The notes under the pieces were generated by a model. It did not search any database and was not told the DNA's origin. It saw only the letters and a list, made by a program, of their open reading frames with translations. From assembly GCA_003513855.1 (NCBI GenBank), contig DOTC01000113.1:1040-6688 (forward strand): a DNA stretch of 5,649 bases, written 5' to 3'. Made by a program: the position numbers and the translations under genes. This document shows positions 1 to 5,556 of this stretch, in pieces; the stretch's first letter is position 1, and every line of letters begins with the position of its first letter. This DNA comes from Deltaproteobacteria bacterium. Lineage in GTDB: Bacteria > Desulfobacterota > Deferrimicrobia > Deferrimicrobiales > Deferrimicrobiaceae.

Positions 1-1530
1 AGGCTTTCCAACCCGGCCCCCTCCACTCCTCTGGGAAACGAGGAGTGGGCGTTCATCCCCAAAAATGCGCAGCCGTATCTCAAGTACCTCATGGATCCCG
101 ACTATTGCCATCTCTTCTACACGGATCTTTCCCCGTACATCTTCGATGCGAGCATCGAGGGAAATCCAACAGATACCCGGACGGTTGATTCCTGGAGGAC
201 GGTGGTCATCGGCGGAATGAGGAGCGGCGGGGCCTGTCGGGACATCTCGAGCAGTTGCACGGACTGCGTTAAGACCCCGATCTCCAACCAGGGGTTTTCC
301 TCCTACTTTGCCCTGGACGTGACGGACCCCGCCAACCCTTCCCTTCTGTGGGAGTTCTCCAACGCCGGGCTCGGGTTCACCTCCCCGGGACCTGCGGTGA
401 TCCGGATCAACGCCTTGAACTCCGGGAATCCCGACAGGTCCCTGAACGGGAATTGGTACGTAGTATTGGCATCGGGGCCCACCGGACCGATCGATTCCAC
501 CAGTTACCAGTTCCTCGGCCGTTCGGACCAGAACCTGCGACTTTTCGTCCTCGACCTGAAGAGCGGGAACCTGGTCAGGACCATCGACACGGGAATCCCG
601 TACGCCTTCGCGGGGTCGATGATCAACAACGTGGCCGACTTCAACCTGGATTACCAGGACGACGCCGTCTACATCGGATACGTCAAGAAGGATTCCGGCA
701 CCGGCGAGTGGACGCAAGGCGGTATCGGAAGACTCGTCACGAAGGCAGGCATCTCCACGGACTTCGGGGACCCCTCGGTGTGGGAGTTCAGCCAGGTGAT
801 CGACAACATCGGTCCGGTCACTTCCGCGGTGGCCCGGCTGCAGAACAACACGTACAACGCCTCGTGGCTCTTCTTCGGGACCGGCCGGTACTATTTCGAG
901 ATCCCCCCGCTGGGAGACAACGCGACCCCGACGCCGGACGACGGCGCCGGCCAGCGGAAGCTGTTCGGGGTGAAGGACCCGTGCTTCGCGTCGTACAACA
1001 ACATCAACCCGACCTGCACGACGACCGTGAACGCGTCGAGCCTCACGGATGTCTCCTCCGTCGGAGACGTCCCCTCGGAGGCGGTTGCGAACTCCCCCGG
1101 ATACGCGGGATGGTTCATCGACCTGGATGCATCCGGCAACTACAGTTACGACAACACGACCCGGTCGTACCGGGCAGAGCGGGTGATCACCGACCCCTTG
1201 GCCACGACATCGGGGCTTGTCTTCTTCACGACCTACAAACCGTACGGCGACCCGTGCGCGCTCGGGGGCAAGAGCTTCCTGTGGGCGACGCGGTACAACA
1301 CGGGCGGGGCGCCGCCCCAGGCGATGCTGAAAGGGAAGGCGCTGGTCCAGGTCTCCACGGCGAGCGTGGAGCAGCTGGACCTTTCTACGGCGTTCCAGGG
1401 AGATTCTACGCTTCACAAGGGGGGGAGAAGGACGTTCGCGATCGAGGGGGTCCCTCCGACCGCCCAGGGTCTGTCGATTCTCTCTCCACCTCCCCCCGTG
1501 AAGCGGCTGATGCATATCCGCGAAAGGTAG
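1..1530 (+). CDS. pilY1: PilY1-type type IV pilus tip/biogenesis protein, C-terminal part (5' end outside the window)
   Basis: The frame is open from base 1 to the TAG at 1528-1530, giving 509 residues. The ATG at 91 is internal, because the codons before it already encode typical PilY1 sequence (GNEEWAFIPKNAQPYLKYL). PilY1/PilC proteins usually exceed 1,000 residues, so the N-terminal part, often with a von Willebrand A domain, lies upstream. What is visible is the C-terminal beta-propeller domain (Neisseria PilC/PilY1 family): WRTVVIGGMRSGG at about residue 65, a FALDVTDP strand motif, and the loop DFNLDYQDD at residues 213-221 (nt 637-663). That loop fits the DxNxDxxxD calcium site that controls pilus extension and retraction in Pseudomonas PilY1. 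Seven cysteines (36, 79, 86, 89, 328, 339, 419) could form disulfides in this exported protein. The C-terminus (GVPPTAQGLSILS, then a basic HIRER tail) is complete. The protein is expected at the pilus tip or outer surface with the minor pilins encoded just downstream. Confidence 0.93.
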   Translation, partial: RLSNPAPSTPLGNEEWAFIPKNAQPYLKYLMDPDYCHLFYTDLSPYIFDASIEGNPTDTRTVDSWRTVVIGGMRSGGACRDISSSCTDCVKTPISNQGFSSYFALDVTDPANPSLLWEFSNAGLGFTSPGPAVIRINALNSGNPDRSLNGNWYVVLASGPTGPIDSTSYQFLGRSDQNLRLFVLDLKSGNLVRTIDTGIPYAFAGSMINNVADFNLDYQDDAVYIGYVKKDSGTGEWTQGGIGRLVTKAGISTDFGDPSVWEFSQVIDNIGPVTSAVARLQNNTYNASWLFFGTGRYYFEIPPLGDNATPTPDDGAGQRKLFGVKDPCFASYNNINPTCTTTVNASSLTDVSSVGDVPSEAVANSPGYAGWFIDLDASGNYSYDNTTRSYRAERVITDPLATTSGLVFFTTYKPYGDPCALGGKSFLWATRYNTGGAPPQAMLKGKALVQVSTASVEQLDLSTAFQGDSTLHKGGRRTFAIEGVPPTAQGLSILSPPPPVKRLMHIRER

Positions 1531-1552
1531 GAGAAGGAACTTGAGGTTGCCG

Positions 1553-1558
1553 AGGAGG
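1553..1558 (+). promoter_or_regulatory. Ribosome binding site of the GspH/FimT-type prepilin gene
   Basis: A perfect AGGAGG lies four bases before the ATG at 1563, inside the 32-base gap after pilY1. It is the strongest Shine-Dalgarno in the window and fixes this start. The gap is too short and lacks -10/-35 boxes, so I infer co-transcription with pilY1. Confidence 0.75.
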
Positions 1559-1562
1559 AGAG

Positions 1563-2063
1563 ATGCGGACCGCTAGGAACAACCGGGGAGTGACGCTGAT
1601 CGAGGTGATGACCGTGGTCGCCATCATCGGAGTCCTGGCGATCATCCTCGGCTTTTCCTTCCAGGGATGGCTCGCAAAGTACAAGGTTGAGGATGAGACA
1701 AAGCGGTTCTACGCAGATCTGATGGACGCCCGGGCAAGGGCGATGCAGAAGAAAAGGGTTACGTTTGTGGACCTGGCGGCGAATCGGTACAGGACGTTCG
1801 AGGACTCGGACCCGGTTCCGGACGGGGACGAGGCGCTGACAGGGGGGGACACCCTGATCTCGAATACGGAAACCCATTTCGCGATTGACCAGGCTCTGGC
1901 CGGCGGGGTCACGCAGTTCCATTTCGACAGGGAGGGACTTGCGTCCGTCACGGGAAGAATCCGGCTCGTCTCGAGCCTCTCTCCCGATTACGACTGCATC
2001 ACCATCGCAACGACGAGGATTCGAATGGGGAGATTCCATGGTGGCATCTGTCAGGAAAAATGA
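1563..2063 (+). CDS. GspH/FimT/FimU-type minor prepilin
   Basis: The product has 166 residues and a class III prepilin signal. The basic leader MRTARNNRG ends in Gly9 and is followed by VTLIEV, with the conserved Glu at position +5 of the mature protein (Glu14). The hydrophobic helix runs to about residue 33. PilD should cleave after Gly9 and N-methylate Val10. The rest fits the GspH/FimT family: an early helix with MDARARAMQKK, a beta-rich body, and a C-terminal strand CITIATTRIRMG. Cys145 and Cys163 could form a C-terminal disulfide loop. In Pseudomonas the equivalent FimU links the minor-pilin tip complex to the major pilin. It is first of four prepilin genes in a row, and its last 26 bases overlap pilV in another frame. 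FimU, FimT and pseudopilin GspH cannot be separated reliably by sequence alone; the pilY1/pilV/pilW/pilX context favours the FimU role. Confidence 0.9.
   Translation: MRTARNNRGVTLIEVMTVVAIIGVLAIILGFSFQGWLAKYKVEDETKRFYADLMDARARAMQKKRVTFVDLAANRYRTFEDSDPVPDGDEALTGGDTLISNTETHFAIDQALAGGVTQFHFDREGLASVTGRIRLVSSLSPDYDCITIATTRIRMGRFHGGICQEK
2027..2032 (+). promoter_or_regulatory. Ribosome binding site that sets the pilV start
   Basis: GGGGAG lies five bases before the ATG at 2038, inside the 3' end of the preceding prepilin gene. The frame is open further upstream, with an ATG at 1885, but that start would put about 50 residues unlike a prepilin leader ahead of the cleavage site. The Shine-Dalgarno and the short basic leader both support 2038. 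Confidence 0.7.
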
Positions 2064-2487
2064 AAAAGGGATGACCCTTCTCGAGACGGTCGTCGCCCTA
2101 GCGATCGTGTTCATCGTGTTCCTGGGGCTGGCGGACGCTGGTCTGCTCGTGTTCGATTTCAACATCAACAACGCGATCCGGGATGAGGGGGTCAAAGTTA
2201 CGGAGATGGAGATGGCGACGGTGAGAGGAACGTCCTATTCGACGCTGAACGACCCCGTCCTGTATCCGGATAATGTTGCGAAGCAAAGCCCGAACGGCAG
2301 TGTTGTTCCGAGGCAGATTCGGGGGTTGACCGTGAACTACGCCCCCCGGTGGACCGTAATCCGTCTCAATGCCGACAATCTGCAGGTGGCGATCAATGTC
2401 GCGTGGCAGAGATCGGCCTGGACGTCCTCAGGCAGGGCGCTGCGGAACTACTCGCACCAGGTGACCACCATCGTGAGGAACCGATGA
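2038..2487 (+). CDS. pilV: PilV-type minor prepilin
   Basis: From the ATG at 2038 the product is 149 residues. The leader MVASVRKNEKG is followed by MTLLETVVAL, placing the conserved Glu at mature position +5 (Glu16). The hydrophobic helix continues to about residue 36. The processing signal and the C-terminal strand pattern (VAINVAWQ, then YSHQVTTIVRNR) are typical of the small PilV-like prepilins found between FimU and PilW genes. In the family, PilV joins the minor-pilin core complex that primes pilus assembly and carries PilY1. It overlaps the previous gene by 26 bases and the next as ATGA, which suggests translational coupling. Mature residue +1 is Met, whereas Phe is the commonest in type IVa pilins; +1 is tolerant, so this is a minor oddity. 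PilV assignment rests on order plus size more than on a diagnostic motif. Confidence 0.82.
   Translation: MVASVRKNEKGMTLLETVVALAIVFIVFLGLADAGLLVFDFNINNAIRDEGVKVTEMEMATVRGTSYSTLNDPVLYPDNVAKQSPNGSVVPRQIRGLTVNYAPRWTVIRLNADNLQVAINVAWQRSAWTSSGRALRNYSHQVTTIVRNR
2475..2479 (+). promoter_or_regulatory. Ribosome binding site that sets the pilW start
   Basis: GAGGA lies four bases before the ATG at 2484, within the last codons of pilV. The reading frame is open back to an ATG at 2349, but that extension would be wholly inside pilV and would precede the prepilin leader by 45 residues. The Shine-Dalgarno and the leader MSRRERG decide for 2484. Confidence 0.7.
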
Positions 2488-3542
2488 GCAGACGGGAGCG
2501 GGGATTTACGCTCGTCGAAGTGATGATTGCGCTGTTTGTCATGTTTCTCGCCATGACCGCCGTGTCCACGTTCCTGGTCGGCGTCAAGGGCAGCGGCGGC
2601 GTACTCAACCTGTACAAGCAGCAGAGCAGGATCGCCCAGAGCGGAATGGATTCGATCATCGGGCTGGAGATCTTCCGGAAGGACCTCGAGCAGGCGGGGT
2701 ACGGGTTGCCGTGGAACAACATTCCGGCCTACATCGAGGCGACCTCGATGATCCTCAACGATTCGGGCAACGCTCCGCGGGGGATCGTGAGCGTCGACGG
2801 GGGCGGGGTGAGCGGATCGGACTACCTTGTGCTCAAGGCCACCAACGTGGCGATGAACGATGCATGCAGGAAGTGGACGACCCTCGAGACAGGCGATGTC
2901 AAGCGCGCCTGGACCACGGTTCCCGCCAACGCGGAGAACCTGAACGCTGCGGATCGGGTAATCGTCATGGCCCCCGGGAGCACCGGCACCAACTGGAGGT
3001 CCCTGGTGATTGCGGGGGGAGCCTTCTCCACGACGTACAACAACACTGCAGCCTTCGCCCCGGCAACCGCTGCGGATACCCGGATCATCTACGGGATCGA
3101 TGACGCCACCGCCCCCCGGATGCCGTTCAACCGGGCGGATTATTACCTGTCCACCGCCAATGTCCCCCAGCGGTGCGCGCCGAACACCGGGGTCCTGGTG
3201 AAAGCGGTCGTCAAACAGGCCGACGGAGACCTCGATGCCCCGCTTCCGCTTCTGGACTGCGTCGCCAGCATGCAGGTGCGATACATGCTCGACACGGACG
3301 GGGACGGTTCGGTCGACACCCCCTTGACCGACATCACGGCCCTCGACGCCCAGCAGATCCGCCAGCAGGTGAGGCGGGTCCAGGTGTCGATCCTGGCCCA
3401 TGAGGGGCAACGGGACCCGGGCTACACGCACTCCCCGACCAATATTCCGGTTGCCGGCACGCCGGTCGACATCTCTCCCAACCGGAATTACCGGTGGAAA
3501 GTGTACGACGTGGTGGTAACTCCGGAAAACTTGAGGAACTGA
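2484..3542 (+). CDS. pilW: PilW-type minor prepilin with Asp-rich, EF-hand-like loop
   Basis: The product is 352 residues, the long minor pilin of the set. The leader MSRRERG is followed by FTLVEVMIALFVMFLAM; Phe is at mature +1 and Glu12 at +5, so this is the most canonical prepilin signal here. The large C-terminal half contains PLLDCVASMQVRYMLD (about residues 255-270), a pattern typical of PilW-family proteins, and ends in a basic/hydrophobic strand near WKVYDVVV. Residues 270-278 read DTDGDGSVD, which fits the DxDxDGxxD loop of EF-hand or dockerin calcium sites (Asp270, 272, 274, 278). Cysteines are at 128, 231 and 259. In the family, PilW works with PilV, PilX and PilY1 in the pilus-tip priming complex. 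The start codon overlaps the pilV stop as ATGA, and the stop is one base from the next start. Confidence 0.88.
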   Translation: MSRRERGFTLVEVMIALFVMFLAMTAVSTFLVGVKGSGGVLNLYKQQSRIAQSGMDSIIGLEIFRKDLEQAGYGLPWNNIPAYIEATSMILNDSGNAPRGIVSVDGGGVSGSDYLVLKATNVAMNDACRKWTTLETGDVKRAWTTVPANAENLNAADRVIVMAPGSTGTNWRSLVIAGGAFSTTYNNTAAFAPATAADTRIIYGIDDATAPRMPFNRADYYLSTANVPQRCAPNTGVLVKAVVKQADGDLDAPLPLLDCVASMQVRYMLDTDGDGSVDTPLTDITALDAQQIRQQVRRVQVSILAHEGQRDPGYTHSPTNIPVAGTPVDISPNRNYRWKVYDVVVTPENLRN

Positions 3543-3543
3543 C

Positions 3544-4107
3544 GTGACACTTGCCAGGAATGAAAAGGGTGTCGTGATCGTCTTCGTTCTCCTGCTCGCC
3601 CTAGTGGGCCTGATCACCATCGCAGGCCTCCTGCACATGCTCGCCCGGAGCGGGTACGTTTCGGGTCAGCAGAAGCGGTACAACACGGCGCTCGAGGCCG
3701 GCCGGGGAGGGGTGGAAGCAACCCTCGAGGTGGTAGCGGACCGGGGGCAGGACAAGATGGGCCTCACAAACCTCGTTCTCGGGGCGGACCTCGATACCAA
3801 GCTCATGAGCCCCACAGAGTCGTGGGGAATGGGGGTCGACAGTTCGTCTGCCATCAATCCCGCGGTGAACAACTCCTACGACATCCGGTTCGATCTGGGA
3901 AACTACCGGATCTACACGAAGATCGTCGACACGGTGGACGGAAACTCCGGAGCGGACACGGGCCTGCTGAAAGCGGGCGTGGTCAATGCGGGGTCCGGCG
4001 AGGTGACGGTGATGAACATCCCGTACCTCTACACCATCGAGGAGTTGACCGAAACCCCCGGGAATGCATCAGAGAGGGCGAAGCTATCCGTACTCTACCA
4101 GTACTGA
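3544..4107 (+). CDS. pilX: PilX/GspK-like minor prepilin
   Basis: The product is 187 residues from a GTG start. A GAGGA at 3533-3537 sits six bases upstream, and the start is one base after the pilW stop. The leader MTLARNEKG is followed by VVIVFVLLLALVGLITIAG, a single hydrophobic helix. Mature position +5 is Phe, not Glu. Lack of Glu5 is a known feature of GspK and of many PilX-N-type proteins, which are thought to sit at the very tip and so need no contact with a pilin above. The body has an early helical stretch (RYNTALEAGRGGVEATLEV) followed by beta-rich sequence and a C-terminus IPYLYTIEEL...LSVLYQY. Family knowledge puts PilX in the minor-pilin core that binds PilY1. The PilX name rests on position after pilW and on the N-terminal type; the body is divergent. 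Confidence 0.8.
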   Translation: MTLARNEKGVVIVFVLLLALVGLITIAGLLHMLARSGYVSGQQKRYNTALEAGRGGVEATLEVVADRGQDKMGLTNLVLGADLDTKLMSPTESWGMGVDSSSAINPAVNNSYDIRFDLGNYRIYTKIVDTVDGNSGADTGLLKAGVVNAGSGEVTVMNIPYLYTIEELTETPGNASERAKLSVLYQY

Positions 4108-4871
4108 ACAGGATCCCGGGAAGAACGGCGCTTCTCGCCGCTGCGCTGCTCCTTCTCGCCTCCTGCTCGGGTGAGAAGCCCGACTCTCCTGTCTCCCGGG
4201 CCCCCAGGGAGAAGGGGAACTCTTCGCATACGGAGACGGCGGCTCCGCAGGCCTCAGGTGGGAGGTCGTCCGTGGAAGCCCTTCCCGGAAACGCCGGAAG
4301 AATAATCCGGGCCAATGCTCCCCCCGAAATCCGGTCGGTAAAATTCGTTCCCGAGATATTCCGGCCGGGGGATTCCCTGGGAGTCGAGGTATCGGGCAGC
4401 GACCCGGACGGAGACGAGGTGACCTTCGAGTATGCCTGGGAGAAGAATGGGACCCCCGCGGGGAGTGGCAGCAGGATCGAGGGTGCACTACAAAGGAAGG
4501 ACGCGATTGCCGTAACGATCACCCCCTTCGACGGGGAGGTCCGGGGCAGGCCCCTGACCCTTCGAAGGGAGATCCGCAACGTTCCCCCTTCGATCGAAGG
4601 GGTGAAGGACGCCCGACTGGAGGGGGATCTGTACTCCTGCAGCATCCTGGCGACCGACGGGGACGGCGATCCCCTGACGTACGCCCTCAAGGAGTCCCCC
4701 CCCGGGATGTCCATAGAGACCCCCACGGGAACGATCCGGTGGGAAATCCCCCCTGCAGTCACGGGAAAAGTCCCCGTCACCGTTGTCGTATCGGACGGAA
4801 ACGGGGGGGAAGCGTCGTATTCCATGGCCGTGACCATCCAGGAGGCGGCCCCCTCTACCCAACAGCGATAA
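4104..4871 (+). CDS. Putative lipoprotein with two Ig/cadherin-like repeats, operon-terminal, probable CTG start
   Basis: The frame is open well upstream inside pilX, but has no ATG, GTG or TTG close to the signal peptide. The best start is CTG at 4104-4106, overlapping the pilX stop (CTGA). It gives 255 residues with a textbook lipoprotein signal: MNRIPGR, a hydrophobic run, then the lipobox LASC with Cys21. Ser at +2 favours the outer membrane under the E. coli Lol rule. Residues about 22-70 are a low-complexity Ser/Pro/Gly/Glu linker. Two Ig-like domains follow. The first (about 75-160) has DPDGDE at 100-105. The second (about 163-246) has DGDGDP at 185-190, PPGMSIETPTGTIRWEIPP, and VVVSDGNGGEASYSMAV, a pattern typical of putative-Ig/cadherin-like repeats. 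The exact function is unknown. Its coupling to the pilin genes suggests an envelope accessory of the pilus tip or its secretion, which is inference. A frame error near the start cannot be excluded. Confidence 0.75.
   Translation: MNRIPGRTALLAAALLLLASCSGEKPDSPVSRAPREKGNSSHTETAAPQASGGRSSVEALPGNAGRIIRANAPPEIRSVKFVPEIFRPGDSLGVEVSGSDPDGDEVTFEYAWEKNGTPAGSGSRIEGALQRKDAIAVTITPFDGEVRGRPLTLRREIRNVPPSIEGVKDARLEGDLYSCSILATDGDGDPLTYALKESPPGMSIETPTGTIRWEIPPAVTGKVPVTVVVSDGNGGEASYSMAVTIQEAAPSTQQR
4126..4140 (+). other. Short hairpin just after the pilX stop, inside the lipoprotein signal-peptide codons
   Basis: CGGCG and CGCCG form a perfect 5-bp stem around a 5-base CTTCT loop. It lies 19 bases after the pilX stop. 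There is no T run behind it, so it is not an intrinsic terminator. It may be a chance product of GC-rich Ala/Leu codons, or it may slow ribosomes near the weak CTG start. Confidence 0.3.
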
Positions 4872-4880
4872 AATAATCAG

Positions 4881-4954
4881 CCCCTGCAACCCGAATGCGT
4901 TTCCGTGAATCCTTAATAGACAAGACGGGTCCCTATTTGAGAAAAAAGCAGGGG
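4881..4954. repeat. Inverted repeat that could mask the yceI ribosome binding site
   Basis: CCCCTGC at 4881-4887 is the exact reverse complement of GCAGGGG at 4948-4954, with a 60-base loop. The right arm runs into the G tract that serves as the yceI Shine-Dalgarno. A seven-base match over this distance could be chance. Confidence 0.3.
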
Positions 4955-4960
4955 GGGGAG
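4951..4960 (+). promoter_or_regulatory. yceI ribosome binding site formed by an eight-G tract
   Basis: Eight consecutive G (4951-4958) followed by AG lie directly before the AGATG start region, so the ATG at 4963 is two bases from the last G of the tract-AG element. This is the only purine-rich element in reach of the start. A homopolymer inside a Shine-Dalgarno is unusual and could vary in length. Confidence 0.5.
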
Positions 4961-4962
4961 AG

Positions 4963-5556
4963 ATGCGACGGATCGCGATCATCATGGTTACGGTTATTTT
5001 CCTGGCGCTTCCGGCGGCGGTTCCCGCGGAGACGTGGGAGCTGGACACGGCGCACACGGGAGTCCACTTCAAGGTGCGCCACCTGATGGTTTCCTACGTG
5101 CGGGGGGATTTCGAAAAGATATCGGGAAACATCGTCTACGACGAAAAGGATTTCTCCCGATCGTCGGCGGACATCGTCATCGAGGCCGCCTCCATCAACA
5201 CCCGCGTGGCCAAGCGCGACGACCACCTGAGGAGCCCCGATTTCCTGGACGCCGCGAAGCACCCCGTCATCACCTTCAAGTCGAGGAGGGTGGAGAAAGC
5301 CGGCGACGGGAAACTGAAGATGACGGGCGATCTGACCATCCGCGGGGTGACCCGGGAGGTGGTGCTGGACGTCGAAGGGCCGACCCCCCCGATCAAGGAT
5401 CTCCAGGGAAAAACGAGGGTCGGGGGATCGGCGTCCGCGAAGATCGACCGGAAGGATTTCGGGCTGACCTGGAACAAGGCGATCGAAAGCGGCGGGGTCG
5501 TCGTGGGCGACGAGGTGGAGATCACCATCGACGTGGAGGTGGTCAAAGACGCCTAG
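4963..5556 (+). CDS. yceI: YceI-family periplasmic lipid-binding-like protein
   Basis: The product is 197 residues, the usual YceI length of about 190-200. Residues 1-22 are a Sec signal peptide (basic MRR, a hydrophobic core, VPA before Glu23), so the mature protein begins ETWELD. The family signatures appear in order: the D..H..v.F.v.HL pattern at residues 28-41, VRGDFEKISG from 46, NTRVAKRDDHLRSPDFLDA at about 78-96 (Arg85, Asp86, His88), a PVITFKS strand, GDLTIRGVTREV, and DFGLTWN near the C-terminus. YceI proteins form a lipocalin-like beta-barrel that holds a polyisoprenoid or similar long lipid in the periplasm. Their physiological role is poorly defined; in E. coli yceI expression responds to base and osmotic stress. 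The 91-base gap and the lack of any pilus link suggest an independent gene. No truncation or missing motif is seen. Confidence 0.94.
   Translation: MRRIAIIMVTVIFLALPAAVPAETWELDTAHTGVHFKVRHLMVSYVRGDFEKISGNIVYDEKDFSRSSADIVIEAASINTRVAKRDDHLRSPDFLDAAKHPVITFKSRRVEKAGDGKLKMTGDLTIRGVTREVVLDVEGPTPPIKDLQGKTRVGGSASAKIDRKDFGLTWNKAIESGGVVVGDEVEITIDVEVVKDA

Larger units (their letters stand above)
4872..4962 (+). promoter_or_regulatory. Intergenic gap likely holding the yceI promoter and leader
   Basis: This 91-base gap is the longest between two called genes and is visibly richer in A/T than its surroundings (AAATAATC, CTTAATAGAC, TATTTGAGAAAAAA). That fits a promoter region and a break between the pilus operon and yceI. 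No -35/-10 pair with good spacing is convincing: TTAATA at 4913-4918 and TATTTG at 4934-4939 are 15 bases apart and both weak. I see no intrinsic terminator for the pilus operon here, so read-through into yceI is possible. Confidence 0.3.

Noticed and set aside
1049..1070. Hairpin GTCTCC/GGAGAC inside pilY1
   Set aside because: It is internal to coding sequence, has no T run, and is explained by Val-Ser-Ser-Val-Gly-Asp codons; no regulatory role is supported.
348..1544. A 398-codon open frame on the plus strand in another frame of pilY1
   Set aside because: It is rich in Arg/Gly/Pro/Asp/His, typical of a shadow frame in GC-rich DNA, has no recognisable domain, and lies within a frame with clear PilY1 homology.
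1885..2037. N-terminal extension of pilV to the ATG at 1885
   Set aside because: The extra residues are not prepilin-like, overlap the preceding prepilin gene, and the Shine-Dalgarno plus leader at 2038 fit much better.
2448..3638. A 396-codon open frame on the minus strand opposite pilW
   Set aside because: The composition (Arg/Gly/Val/His-rich, no domain) is that of an antisense shadow of a high-GC gene, and the plus-strand PilW is clearly real.
4895..5086. A 63-codon open frame overlapping the yceI start
   Set aside because: It is Arg/Ser-rich, runs through the yceI promoter gap and signal-peptide codons, and has no good ribosome binding site.
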